A stretch of 64,000 bases of DNA, taken from the NCBI GenBank assembly GCA_965644295.1, contig CBFFRP010000217.1:372001-436000 (forward strand). Reading direction: 5' to 3'. Shown piece after piece: positions 33,254 to 46,058 of this stretch (the first letter of the stretch is position 1; each line of letters starts with the position of its first letter). The notes beneath the pieces were generated by a model. That model worked only from the letters and a program-made list of their open reading frames with translations. It did no database searches and was not told where the DNA came from. Origin of the DNA: Paraphysomonas bandaiensis (taxonomy: Eukaryota; Chrysophyceae). Both the position numbers and the translations under genes were made by a program.

Positions 33254-33856
33254 CTTGTATCTAACAGCTACTTGTTGATATAATGAACCACTGATCCACT
33301 CATACTATACTTTAACAAACAACTATGATACTAGTGTAATAGAAACACCTACATTGTGATATGAGGTATATAGATCACTGTATAGTCCACCCGACATTTA
33401 GTTTGAAGGTTACTTAGTAGGGTTATATATAGAGGGTGTGTAGAGCTGTAATGGGCATGTACAGTACATACATATATAGATAGGATTATGATATGGACCA
33501 CACCATACCATACAGACATCTAGACATGACGGAGTACCAGAGTACAGTACATCCTACCGATAGAAAAGTACCGGATGATGGTTGGACCGCTGTGTGATAT
33601 CTTGATTGAGTCGGACCGTATAGGTGTTGAAGATCCGTGTACCGGATGTTTATAAAAAAAACACGGCCAAGTTAAGTTCTACATATATATATATATATAT
33701 AGTAATATGTACGCACATGTACATATACAGAGCATACATACGACTGATTCAATGGGAATGAATATTATCTTAATAGTACCATCTCCGTTTGAAGCTACTG
33801 CGTGATATTTATAGTCATCACATGCGTTAGTAGAAGAATATCTCTTTAAGATACAC
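33254..33856. promoter_or_regulatory. Divergent promoter spacer (Orai-PH / rhomboid-like)
   Basis: Contains GTACAGTACATACATATATAG (about 33460) and a TA run (33681-33702). No gene is seen. Confidence 0.4.
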
Positions 33857-34759
33857 ATGGCGTTTGCTGCTATAAGCGATATAGTTGAGTGCCCTGTGGT
33901 CATACTGCTCACTGCTGTATTAGTCTCTACATTCGTGCAGATATACAGATATAGAATAGAATCGAAATCACTGTCATTTTCTTATAATGATTGTGTGAAA
34001 CGTGATCAATGGTGGCGGGTTGTGGTCTCGTCATTCAGTCACACCTCCTGGTTACACCTCTCTCTAGATATTATTTTTCTATGGGATGTCAGGCAGTCGG
34101 AGGTATTATTCGGGTCGTTCTTTTTTCTTAAATACACCCTTCTTCTTGTTGTAGCCCACAAAATTTTCCAACTTATTTATTTCAAGTGTTTGATGTCCTT
34201 CCTTCCGAGATTCGCTCCGGCATTGCAATCCATGCAGACAGTCGGATTCACGGGTGTTATATTTGGCTGGATGGGGTTCATGTCGGTGTTTATGGCGTCC
34301 AAGAATTCGACGGTGCACCTTTTGGGTTTCTTTCCGGTGTCTATATATTTTGCGCCAAGTCTGTTGCTATTGGTCTACCAGCTGGCGCTGCCACAATCCT
34401 CCCAGACTCCGGCCTCTGTGTCAGGTTTAATATGCGGCATTCTACTTGCTGTGGGCCCACTACGTATTCTTCCAGATGCGTACTGGACGTTTTGCTTTGG
34501 TGTGGATATATTGCTTCTTACCCTTCTTAGCTGGTATCGCACCTGGGTTGACTCGGGGAATGTTGCGGAAAGCGTGCATGTTGCTGAGCCCGTTCCCCAA
34601 CTTGCTGATGATCTGCAGTATGAGTATGACACAGACTTGCTGGCACGGCTACAGCGTGCAATGTATAATAGAAGACGCAATCCAGATGGAGTCGGAGCGG
34701 ATATAGAGACCGGTCAGTATGAACCATCTAATGTGTTGAATGACGAAATTTCAGGGTAG
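33857..34759 (+). CDS. Rhomboid-like membrane protein lacking catalytic residues
   Basis: Single exon of 300 aa. A six-to-seven-helix rhomboid layout is visible: RDQWWRVVVSSFSHTSWLHL at the second helix, matching the family block WR..ssF.H....HL, then GFTGVIFGWMGF where active rhomboids have GxSG, then ASVSGLICGILLAVG where they have a catalytic His. The nucleophile Ser is Thr and the His position is not His, so proteolysis is unlikely. The cytosolic tail (about 235-300) is polar. Inactive rhomboids and derlins act as membrane-protein chaperones or ER-quality-control factors, so a similar role is possible. The gene is divergent from the Orai-PH gene. Confidence 0.75.
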   Translation: MAFAAISDIVECPVVILLTAVLVSTFVQIYRYRIESKSLSFSYNDCVKRDQWWRVVVSSFSHTSWLHLSLDIIFLWDVRQSEVLFGSFFFLKYTLLLVVAHKIFQLIYFKCLMSFLPRFAPALQSMQTVGFTGVIFGWMGFMSVFMASKNSTVHLLGFFPVSIYFAPSLLLLVYQLALPQSSQTPASVSGLICGILLAVGPLRILPDAYWTFCFGVDILLLTLLSWYRTWVDSGNVAESVHVAEPVPQLADDLQYEYDTDLLARLQRAMYNRRRNPDGVGADIETGQYEPSNVLNDEISG

Positions 34760-35272
34760 ATATTTTATATTTTGTGACAGATAATTAACATTATTTTTAT
34801 CAAAGTGCTAATCTAATCTCTATAGTTTGAGGGTGTTTTCACCAGTCCATGCAAACGTAGCAGCTTCCCATTCATCACAAACATTTTGATCACACACTCT
34901 CTTTGTGTTAAATTGCTAGCGTGTTTCTTCATTGGTCTTTCTCATAAAAGTTGCTTATTAAAAATCTTCACATCACCGTAGAGCGATCTTGCTATTCACT
35001 TCTCACATTTTTTAATTATATGAGGAAAGAATAAAGTCATTCCAATATATTGCACCATTAGTGTCTGGAGTGATTAAGGAATAAGGGTAAATAGGTAAAG
35101 TGTAAAGTGTGTTCGGGTGTATTGTATTGGAAGCACCACAAATCGTACTACAGTACTATATACTACATACACATCCGTTGTTAACCCAGAAGCGCAGGTC
35201 ATTAAGCATAAGCAGGCAAAAACACACTACAGCAGAATATTATATCTAATTAGTTACTCAATATTATTTCTT
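34760..35272. other. Convergent intergenic region
   Basis: AT-rich spacer between convergent 3' ends. Nothing recognised. Confidence 0.6.
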
Positions 35273-37555
35273 CTAAAAATGAATGACGTCAAGCTGATAA
35301 AGACCTTTAGGGCCATCACTGCTCCACTTGTCTCCACCGCTTTGTAGTGCGCTAGCTCTGCGATTAGTATGTCTCGTCATGCGTTGCAGATGAACACACA
35401 ACCCCATCGTTGCCTCTGTTGTGTCAATTGCTGAGTCGATATTAGCTAAAGCTTCCATAACAGCGCCAAGTGCGGCATGGACATCGCTGGAGAATTTTGA
35501 ATGTGCACCCATAACGAGAGAAGAAAAGTGAGCTTCCAAGATAGCCTCCACCCAGCAGAGTGTATTGCTAAGCGTCGCCTCAGACATATTCGCAGGAACA
35601 AGTCCGCCAATTTCTGCATCATAGCGATTGTTACACAACCCACGGAGCATGGGGGCAATCACACGCAGCAGCAAAGTGGCGAAGGAGGTGGAAATAGAAC
35701 GCAACGCCTCGCCAAGTACACAGGAGTCATGGCCAGCGTGTCGCCTGACCAGTGCATAGCACACCTCACACAATAACGACACATCTCCTGGACTTGCAAC
35801 CGAGGCGGACTTCGACTTTTTCTTCTTCTTTGGTGTCTCTGTCGGAGGTGCAGAAACCAGAGCTGCTGCGGTAAGCAGCGCCACGCACTGGTGCTCGGTG
35901 ATATCTACTGCATGACTAGCTATTACAACAAGTAGCTCACTCCTGCATGGCACAGAAGATACATATTAGACAGCCTTTATACCACATGGTTTTGTACCCA
36001 CCGTTGTGACAACATCACTGCTCTAAATAGCTTCGGATGCATGGAGAAAGGTACATACCCCCTCACAAGAAGAGTGTGTAGAGTATCCCAGTCGCTATCT
36101 GTCCAATCGGAATAAGAGTCTGACTTTTTCTCAGCAGCACGAAGAAACTCCTGAAAAGTAATCTATCAAATACTGCACACCCAAAGCACTAAATCATAAA
36201 CACATGCCATGTACAGAAAAGCTCAATATTATTCGCACCATAGATGCATCATCTCGTGCATACTGCTGCTCCTCAGAGATCGCTTCATCTTTCTCGTTAT
36301 CTTCCTTGCATAAAGCACGAAGAACTTCTCTCACATTGGTTGTCAAAGAAGAAATCACAGTCTGTGGGGACTTTTTGGATGGTTTGCTTGACGAAGAGTC
36401 ATCAGATATTTTTCTTTTTAGCGACCCAACCACAGCTGCCAGTGACCCAACAGGACGGGCAGAAGAAGGGCTGAGGAGATCCCTATATGACGCCAGAGTG
36501 TGTGGGTACACCGAGATAGATATTTCGTGCTGGGAGAGAGTATAAGTTGGTGGCTGTTGTGGAGTTGCCACCACATTGCAGGCGAGGACTCTGATCTGCT
36601 GCTGTTGGTGGCTAGCGGTTAGGACAACATCTGGATTCTGGGTTGGGCTTTGTAATGCGCTGCATGGGATAGCTCCCACAGTAGACTGTACCCCGTAATT
36701 GGCTTGCCAGATACTCACTGCAGCTTCCGTGAATACCCACAATGCAGATGGTAACCCAGTTATAGCAACAGGGGCAGGTGTATCCATCTCTCTAGTGAAC
36801 ATCAACTCCCCTGCAGCAGATATCTTCATCCAAATTGTTTTGGAGTCAGAGCTTGAAAAAACCAAAGATACAGCAGCAGTATGTCCATGAGAGCACATGT
36901 GAACCCGGCTTAAAACATCAGGAAGATCAACGCCAGAGGGTAAGGCGTGTTGTTCGAGGGGGAGCCAGTCGTCTTCTGGAGCATCTATAGGATCTAAGGG
37001 AAGAAGGGTATGTAGACCCTTGGAGTTCTTAACAAGAATCATAACACTCCCGCCAACGGTACAAGAAGATAGATAAGTTAGCTTTTTTCCCCAGGAAGAT
37101 ACGGATGGCATCCTGCATACATGTATTACAGAAGGCAAAGTAATAGAGCACCTCATGACATTCTATGAAATGCTGAGATAACAGTCTATCAATTCATTAT
37201 GACAATAAACAAGAACATACTTTGAGAAAGAAGTACTTCTTCCACCACAATCACCAGCATGTAATCTGAGTACAAGACCTCCATCACATACGGCAAATAC
37301 ATCGCCACCTAACAGATGCAACTTGTGGGGCTGTGTGGCAAGCTTCTGAGTTTTATATTCAGACGGATCCGATGCCAATTCAGAAATATATAGAACTGAC
37401 GCATTTGATAGGAGAACAATGAATAACCTATATCACCCTATTAGAGAAGCACTCAGAAGCAACAGACAGAAGGCTCCTTACTTGGATGATGGGACATATA
37501 AACAATCACGTATCTCGACATCACCATCCCTTGATCTTGATAGAGGAAATGACAT
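35273..37555 (-). CDS. Beta-propeller plus helical protein, possibly NOL11/UTP8-like
   Basis: Five minus-strand exons: 37555-37482, 37427-37221, 37112-36215, 36150-36002 and 35942-35273. The product is 665 aa. The N-terminal 300 residues have the short beta-strand rhythm of a propeller (LFIVLLSNASVLYIS, LLGGDVFAVCDGGLVLRLHA, LWVFTEAAVSIWQA). A basic, Ser-rich linker follows (LKRKISDDSSSSKPSKKSP), then a helical half with a Lys run (KKKKKSKS). Size and order recall the nucleolar ribosome-biogenesis factor NOL11/UTP8, but no motif is decisive. Frame continuity across four introns supports the model. The basic runs suggest a nuclear or nucleolar location. Confidence 0.6.
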
Positions 37556-38463
37556 ACACTCCGTACCATTATGATTCTATCAGTATATTTATTACAATCA
37601 CATCATATGAATTATATATATATGTATAGGGATTACATTAACCAACACGATCTTCGAGGGAAGGACGAGGAGAAGAGGGTTCTTCTCTCCACCAATCTCA
37701 CAGTTTTCCAGACATTTCACTGATAAAATATGAGATGTTAATTCAAGTAAAACGTTCATATTAAATGATATATATATCAGTGATTATATGAACTTGTGTG
37801 TGTGTATGGAACATATATGAGCCTGTTATGCCTGTGGATGGATCGATATGGTTAGCTGGACTATCAGTGTGTCCTGAACCACCAAACCATGGAACAACCA
37901 TCCGTATGTAGTTGTACATGTATGTATGGAGACAGTATTATGCAATTGGCATACAGTACGTCTATAGTACGTCTATAGTACATTAGAGTCGTGTATATAT
38001 CTCTTCCAAAACTCTGCTATTTTAGGATAAACTCTATAGTTTTATACATAAAAAAGTTCATTTGTCATAAAAGACCTGATTTTGTGACAAGTGTAATAAA
38101 AAGTAAAGCATTTCTACAATGCAGTCCTGGAATCCTGTGCAGAAATACGTATAAAAAAAAGATTGTAAAGAGGCACTAGTTGAACTCTTGTATTTTTCTA
38201 TAAAGTGTACATACGTAAACTGTCATAGTGTACAGAGCTCTGTATATATATGTGTGTGTATGTATATATAGGCTCTTCATATGTAGATTAAGTTCCCACA
38301 CACTTTACCCTCCTGTTGACCATATTCGTTGAATGTAAAGTATTGAGTGAGCTTCTAATCATCTCTGTGTTACGTTATCAACTAACTCACGTCTTATAAT
38401 CCAATACATATATCCCTATTAGACCAGCCGCATACACACACACAGACATACACATACATCAAC
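37556..38463. promoter_or_regulatory. Divergent promoter spacer (propeller protein / UBL-UIM protein)
   Basis: Contains GTATGTATGGAG-type and GTACGTCTATA direct repeats (about 37915-37980) and TA-rich tracts near 38240-38270. No gene is seen. Confidence 0.4.
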
Positions 38464-41329
38464 ATGATCATTCGTATACGAAGTAATCTTGCTGCATGGA
38501 AAGTTAATGTCCCTGATAACTGTAATACCATTGAAGACTTACAGACAGAAGCCTGTAAACAGTTTAATGTTGCACCCGGTGCCTTAAGGTTATCACAGCA
38601 TCAAGATGGTGATGTATTGGATGAACACGCCACCTTTAAAGAGTTGAATATTAAACATGGAGATATGCTATATGTGGTGGGGAAATTGAGGGAAATCGTA
38701 GTGGAAAAATCATATATAGAAGATGGAGGCACTGTTGTAGGTGCTGGGAAGCGAATTATTAGTGAAGAGGCAGAAAACCCTAAAGAGCCAGTAAACACAA
38801 GTGACAGTAAAAATTCAAGTCATTCTATGAATGAAGTAAAGAAAAATTGGAAATTAAATGATGAGGTATGTGAAGACCCTTACCTTGCACAGGTTTCCGA
38901 CTCGGCTGTTTCCGCTCAGGTAAAGTAGTGTATTCATGCTATAGATGCTCCTATATATTCATACATATAGTTTGGTGGTGATATTATTTGATATTAATTC
39001 GCCCAGAAGTTTATTGGTTCAGGAAGTCGTGAAATATTGGAAGATGGCAACCCATCAGTAGATGCAGACTTGGAGGCTGATGCAGCTTTGGCGGCAGCTT
39101 TAAGTGCTGAGCCGATGTCACCAGAGGTTAGCTGAATTATGTAAACGTGATGAGTGTACTGGAACACGCTGTTATGTTAATGTGATAACTGTAATGCATT
39201 GAGCTATTTCTAATGTCATTTGTGTGTAATGTGGGCAGGTACGTAAACCTGACGAAGCGAAGCGCATGCGTTTGTACGACGATGACACCGAAGACGATAT
39301 TGGCAACATTAGTGACAACTTTATGGGAATACCAATAGATGGACATTTCGCTGCCGGTATACGAAGTGGCAATAGAGTGGCTCAGGTATCTGTTTTCTCA
39401 GTCAATATGCCGAAAAGAAGAAATCGCTGTTTGTTGCTGTGATAGTGTTGCATTTCTCTCGCTGTTTTATGTGCAATTGCCTTCTCACAAGTGTTGCTTA
39501 GACATTTATACATGGAGCAAGGCCTGCCGAGATGCCCTCCCCTGTTGGTTCGAATATGTCACTTGACCCTGAAACAATAAGTGAACTTAGGGCGGCGGGT
39601 TTGGACATGGAAGAAATACAGCACGCTGCGGATGAAATGTTCGCTGAGAGGTATGTACTTTATGTAGAACTCTGAATGTAAGCCAGCATAATAATACATG
39701 TATGCGAAAGTAATACTCTGTCAACTGCTTGTTACGGAATGTTCTGAACCGCTCTACTCTTCGTTTTAGACTGCAAGCCCATTTAATATCTGAGGACGAT
39801 GTTCTGGACCATGAGACAAGGTATCATGTGTCAATGATTATGCCGTGGAAAATACTGTTTTTCCTATTAAATTATACTTGTAGATCCGCGTATTATATTC
39901 TGTGATATGTGTATGAGGTGATTACATGTGCGCAGGGAACGTGATGAAATGGCGATGGATGTCAGTAGCCAACGCGACGCTCTAAATCGGATGGACGCCC
40001 GTAGGAACCCGACTCGCGCTCCTCAAGTAGTCGACATAACATCTGGTATGTACTTGTACTTGAAAGTACTTCTTATTTCTAGCTAGCTTGAAATTCCGCC
40101 AGCCTTGTACCATGTACTGATTCTTCGAACAGCATGCAGTTGCTCTCTCTAATTATGCAGCATTTGCCGTGTACTATTTTGATTATTAACTTTTGCAATG
40201 TTGTGGTTTATTCTACCATACATGGATAGCATCCTAATTTCTGTTGTCAGTAGATAATGATAGTATGCCGTTTTTACATGACCGCTACAGTGCCAACTCC
40301 GGAGAAGACTACCGTAATTCAATGACTCAGATTCAAGCACGCCTCGAAGAGGCTGAGAAAGAGGTGCGAAGGTCGCTTGCACGACCTTCAAGTTCAGGAT
40401 ATGGCACATATGGCGCCCTAATAGAGGAAGACACTAACGGTACTGATAGCGAGGATGAAGATTTACGGCGTGTACTGGAGCGGTCAAAACGAGAGACACA
40501 CATGAAATCTTCAACTCCTGCGTCTGTTCGCCACCAGCGGATGTCTACCCGGCCGTTACAGTCCAGTACTCGAAGTGGAATAAGTGATATGAACGTTGAA
40601 GGGCTCTCGATTACGAGTTCCGGTGCTGGTAGAAGGCAAACGAGTGTTAATGTGAATAAGAATGAAGCGCCAAGTAGTAAGAGTAGTGGAGAGAGGAGAA
40701 AGATGGGGAATTTCGGGCACAATGAAGCCATATCTCGCTCAAGTGTTGCCCGTGCTGCTCCACCTAGACCTGCAAAAGGTAGTTCCAGACAGAGAAACGT
40801 ACAAGATACGACCCCCAGTGGGGCTAGTCGGTACATTTCAAGCCACTCCGGTACACCCGGAGTTGGGTCTACATCAAGTTATCGTCCAGTGGGTGATTTC
40901 TCTGTTGAGAGCAGCATGAGAGGAAGGCAACCTATCCAGACAGCAAGTGATCGACATAGCAGCTCCACACGTGGTTCTCGTGACTACCCGCATCGGGTAC
41001 CACCACACCCGCTGCCGAGCACTTCTGGCTACACTGATAGTTATTTGTATCGCGAAGGTGGTACTAATGATCATCAGCCTGCCGTTGGGGCTATTTCCCC
41101 TTTCGTAAAAGAGTCGGAGGATGATGAACTTCTTGATAGTGATTTTTCTAGAGCTATCGAGCTTTCCCTGCAGGATACCGGTGGATCCGTTTCACAGAGT
41201 GATCCAGTGAATGTTGATACAAGAACGCGGCAAACTGTGAATACTTCAACACTCGATCCAGATGATTATATTGATATGGATGAGCAGTTCGCAAGAGCCC
41301 TTCACGAAAGTTGGAACAGTATGTCGTAG
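38464..41329 (+). CDS. Ubiquitin-like domain protein with several ubiquitin-interacting motifs
   Basis: Seven exons: 38464-38919, 39007-39126, 39239-39385, 39502-39650, 39770-39820, 39936-40045 and 40251-41329. The product is 703 aa. The N-terminal 80 residues form a ubiquitin-like or NPL4-type fold (MIIRIRSNLAAWKVNVPD, HGDMLYVVGK). UIM-like helices follow: ADAALAAALSAEP (about 172-185), DEDLRRVLERSK (about 412), DSDFSRAIELSLQD (about 640) and MDEQFARALHESW (about 686), each with the Ala..Ser core. The stretch from about 440 to 620 is Ser/Arg/Gly-rich and disordered. UBL plus UIM is typical of ubiquitin receptors or shuttles feeding the proteasome or the p97 machinery. No catalytic domain is seen. 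The named orthologue is not clear. Confidence 0.75.
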
Positions 41330-41814
41330 TTGACGGCCGGTGTATGGCTATTAGTGTGAACGTCTTATCGATTGTAGTTGCACTTTTTCTTGGTTTCTGT
41401 TAACTAGGTATGGATATCGACCGAAATCGCCTCACTCCTTCTACAGTATTAATAATTTTGTTATGCGTTATTGATAAAAAAAACTCTACTTGTCGATGAG
41501 TTGAGATCGCTCCAAATGTATCAGTAGGAGTTAAAAGCAAGCATGTAATCATGTACATATTCACCATTGCATCTTAGATATGTAGCGTCAGCTGCATCGA
41601 ATTTACACAGTACAACGGCACAAACAATAATTAAATATAATCATAAAGTTTTCATAGTTTATTTTCCCTACTCTTTGCTGTGTCCACTTACCAGGGCCGC
41701 ATATCACTTAATTTCAGTTAATTGTCAACTATAGAAATGGGAATTTGCAATTATAATTGACTATAGCCTGCTTGAATTAATTGATAAAAAAATACTGTCC
41801 ATTTGACTCTGGCA

Positions 41815-42103
41815 TGTTGGAATACGTATGGTTCTATAAGATAGCTCTGTAGAATGTGAAAATAAGATACTATATAGTATATAGCTATATAACTGTGAAA
41901 CTGAAGTATTGTATCATGACGATTCAAGATACGGAAGTTGAGCAGTGGTCGACATGAACGAAATAAATTACCATGTTGTTGACATGTTTTACATGACAAC
42001 ACACACAATTGTATATTCAATTTAATAAAAGAGTCTATCTAGTTTGATTACAATAAACTTCTCTTAACAATCTTAATTGTGAAAATGACCAGTAGTCAAT
42101 ATG
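41815..42103 (+). repeat. Dispersed repeat C, copy 2
   Basis: Starts TGTTGGAATACGTATGG and ends AGTAGTCAATAT. More diverged than the other copies (TATAAGATAGCTCTG replaces TCTAAGATAGTACTG) but with the same borders. Confidence 0.75.
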
Positions 42104-42334
42104 GCAAGGCATAACTGGAATGCGTAATTGGTTATTACACGTAATCATAAGCGGTAAAAACTACATTTAGCTAGTAGTTACAACCCTCAAACCACCTCAA
42201 CAACCAGCACCATCTCCACCACCGACTTGCACTCTCATATACTACTCGCCTCACCCACCCCCCACATAATCCATGGCACAGGCCCGCCAGACACATTGCC
42301 CAAAGGTAGACCCCCCGACTAACCTCACTACAAG

Positions 42335-42480
42335 GGACGGTTGCACCATGGTGCTCGCAGCGATGCACAAGCAGTCCCGAGACGGTTGCCCGCCACTAGT
42401 AGTATATAGCAAATCTAGTTATTAGCTAGTCTATAGATATATACTAGTTTCTGTACGCAACCGTACTCATGTAATAATCA
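42335..42480 (+). repeat. Repeat A-like unit (variant A')
   Basis: GGGACGGTTGCACCATGGTG followed by GATGCACAAGCAGTCCCGAG and the arm TGCCCGCCACTAGTAGTATA. The reverse complement of the same unit is at 51036-51165. Confidence 0.65.
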
Positions 42481-43143
42481 GACTTTCATATACAACCCTC
42501 AAAAAAGTCAGACTCGCAATTTTTCGCGATGTTAGCCATCGTGAATGACTGGCACTTCCCTACTTTGTAATATTATTTGTCTGCGTCATTCTGCATCTCA
42601 GAGATCACAGCGATGTTCATGTTATAGTCAATCATAACATTTCTTCTGATACAAAAGCGTTTCCTATCTACTGTGAGGTAAAAGGTAATAATGTACTATA
42701 TACTATATATATATGATATATGTAACAATGAAATAAACAAAGTACAGTGTAGTAGACTACAACACATAATAATGAAAGCTGAGATTTTATGACTGTTCAA
42801 ATTGTAAAGAAGTAATGGTGAATATCCGTCGCTTGATAAATCACTCTTAACAACCAACAAACGACATAACTTCTTTCTATAATGATCAAAGAAGTCAATA
42901 TTACTCCACATCAACACCCACAACTTAACAATGAAGTATCTACATCAACCAATGGTCTAATAAACTGTGGCGTAGTGTCGCCATACGAAGATATCAAGTT
43001 CGGTTGCAGCCGTTATCAAAATGAAAAGCAACATGAGTACAATATAGGCCCCAACTATGAACTTGATCCCAAGCGTCAGTTTAAATTGGCACCATAACTT
43101 GCGCTTAGTATAGTGCAAATGAAATTTAGAGGGAAAAATATAT

Positions 43144-46058
43144 CTAACTACTAGATTCCGGAGACAAAAAGTGTATGCTGTTGTCCCAACAGCCCGCCAT
43201 CACGATAGCCAAAGTTGGGTGGGAGCACATAGCAGTCACTCTCTGTGGAAGCCATAACCTCGATATGACCTCCCCTGGGATGCCTGATGCGCCATGGTTC
43301 GTTGCTCGTGCTCCTCTACTGTTGCAGTGAAGTGGTACCTCCGGGGTTGACACAATACTACTCAAATTGCTCCGTATGTACACCCGAGGATTGCCCTGCG
43401 TGACTGATGGTCCCGTATACGGTGAGTCGAGAGTAATTTTACACCCACTTACTCTGATGAGCGAACGGGTAGTTCGAGTCACAGCATTTGAATTTTTTTC
43501 AGGAGTGCTATCGCTGGATCCATTCCATGACAGTCGCCCGTGAGTCCAGTCCAAGCACACCACACATGACCGTGACCCTTTCAAACTGCGATGCATAACC
43601 CCTCCCAAAGTACCGTGCACCGAGTAGTCCCCTGTTGCAGGGTACGACTCTGTACTTTCCGACGGCATGTACTTCTGCATATCTGATAGCGAACAGAGAC
43701 AGTAGGATAGGTCACTAGATGTGGTAATAGTATGGTTGCCCGGAGTGGCCTCCAGTACATAACCGGGTAATGTGTGACACACAGATGCAACACGTTGCAT
43801 AGCCGGGGTTGTGGAGAGACGTTGTCGATACCATGCACCCCAGTCCCAATTCACATTGTGTGTGGGTAATTGGACGGAAACGGGAAGATGAGTGGAGTAC
43901 TGTCGTTCAACATCCTGCCGACATGCGCCCCCCACTCGCACCACATCAATAACACGGGACTCCGCGCTCGCCATAAAGCATATCTGTATATAGGACCACA
44001 ATATGATTTCCACATGGATGGATATGGTAAAACGACTTATGTGATGTAAATGACAAATGTACAAGAAAAAGGGCTACACACGTATGTACACACCTGGGGT
44101 CCAGTGGAAAAACTGAATACCGCTCCGCAACGCAGATGTGATCCTCTTGGTATGTTCTGATACTGATCCCCATTTCCATCGACCACTGTTTCACTCTGTT
44201 CGCTCGTTGCTGTCGTCGTCGGTATCGATGTCGGGGATACAGGATAGCAGACTACTCGCTTGGAAACATAATCGTACAAAAACACTGCCCCTGATATTAG
44301 TGTTATACACACAATATCTCCTGCTGGAGTAATGGTAGAAGAGTCATGGCTCCACGGGTGGCTGCAGGGACGAGTGTAAGGAAGGGAGAAACTCAGCACC
44401 GGGCTGTATTCGGGCAATGAAATAGCCTCAAAATTCGAGGGTAGATTCCTCACTGGAGGGTCCCAAATACAAATACGGTACACACACTCAGGGCTAGCGA
44501 CACACCCGAAAGACGCTACCTTCAGTTTCGATACATTCCACAATGCTAGAACTCCACTCTTAGTGGCGGAAAGGATGATGTTAGGTTCCTTGGTTAGCTC
44601 TAAAGCAACCACCTCGCAATGTGGCCCTGCCAATGAACGAGTGTCTGCAAGGCCGAGCCATACTGGTGCAACCTCACCTCGCATCCGAGCACGTTTACCA
44701 ATAGCCCAGGATTGCAGATGACCATGTGCTCCACCAGCTACCACATATAAAGTGTCAGGTGTTTCAGCAGGAAAACTGACGATGGAAGTATATCCCCCTC
44801 GTCCTCCTCTACCCAGAATCAGTGAGCACACGCAGGAGGTGGTGTTCAAATCATAGATGTGTACAGATGTGAAAAATCTGAAGGCAACTGCAACTTCATC
44901 TGCACCTCGAGATGGAAGCCACACTAAGTCGGAGATGTCTTTGCGAGTGTGCACAGTCCTCACAGGTTGCACATGGCGCAGACAGTTGCGTTCAGAGGGA
45001 TTCAACCGTTCTCTTCGCTGAAGAAAGCAGTGTACTTCGTCAAAGTCATATACACGAATTGTCCCATTAGTTCCTCCAACTGCAAGTAATACTCCGTCTT
45101 CCGAAAATTTCATACAACTACAGCCCAACCTCAAAGTCGAATCCAGAGTACTATCCATCGTGTCTTTGAGTTCTACAGGCTGAGGACGGTACCTGTGGGC
45201 AATAATAGAGCTTGTAGAGTTTGGAGACAAGAACATTGGCCGACCGTACTGAACCGGATCCTGAATAAATGGTATACGATACTGTGCGTATATGCTGGTG
45301 GAACGTGCTGCCACTGTGGGGCCAGATACGTTGTCAGTCTGAACAAAGTGGTCTGTAATAGCGGTCTGCACAGCAATCCTGTCGACGTCTATGTCACATG
45401 ACGGCAAGGATTCTTCTGCGTCCATACTCACAGTGTGTAAAATCTCATTGCTTTCATCCATACTATTGGTATCTTCTTGAGGGGCATTTGGAGTGGGTTC
45501 AACATCAACATTTGTTTCTGGTATACATATGGTTTCCGCTGGAGAGGGGAGAGAAGAGCTATGAACAACATCCTGTGATGAAGCTTCAGAAGTATTTGTA
45601 GTCGTGACATCAATCTTTGTTTCAGGTAGTTGTACATACATATGGGAGTAATCGTTATTCTTTGGCAGAGAGTTGTTAACGTGCACGATATCTTTAGTCG
45701 ATTTGTCTGTAGTTTCATCCTCATTAGTATTCCACATTCGAAAAGGACTGTTAATCTCTGCACGAATACTTTTCTTCGGTGGTTTATCGATTGAAAAAGG
45801 ATTATATACACGACCATTAGACTCTAGTGATGTGCTATCAGTTAACGGACGCTTAACAGCCACTGAATTCTCTTTCTGTAGAAGACTTAATTTCCCAGGA
45901 GCTCTAGAGGGTTGTTTAGATGGATTCTTCTTTACTGAAGGACGAGAGGGAGGGACAGAAGGGACTGTAGAGGGAGGGACAGGAGGGACTGCAGAGGGGT
46001 GACTCTTGTTTGTACATGATTTCTTTGGTTTTGAATAATTTATTAGAAATTTTTCCAT
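43144..46058 (-). CDS. WD40-repeat protein with long disordered N-terminus
   Basis: Two minus-strand exons, 46058-44094 and 43983-43144, are joined in phase 0 across a 110-nt intron; the product is 934 aa. The start chosen is the ATG opening MEKFLINYSKPKKSC, because the frame upstream reads like spacer. The first 320 residues are Pro/Ser/Thr-rich and disordered. From about 340 a propeller follows: GVLLAVGGTNGTIRVYDFD, VAVAFRFFTSVHIYDLN, LYVVAGGAHGHLQSWAIG, IILSATKSGVLALWNVS, ISGAVFLYDY and, at the C-terminus, LAIVMAGCWDNSIHFLSPE. The N-terminal FLINYSKPKK is reminiscent of short PCNA-binding peptides at protein starts, but it lacks the usual Gln. No orthologue is recognised. Confidence 0.75.

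Larger units (their letters stand above)
41330..43143. other. Convergent intergenic region with repeats
   Basis: Holds repeat C (41815-42103), a repeat A-like unit (42335-42480) and the end of a repeat B unit (about 42484-42510). The small frame at 42882-43097 has no recognisable domain and is not called. Confidence 0.6.

Noticed and set aside
42882-43097. Short Asn/Pro-rich ORF in a convergent spacer
   Set aside because: 71 aa with no domain, no neighbours in frame and a repeat-rich context.
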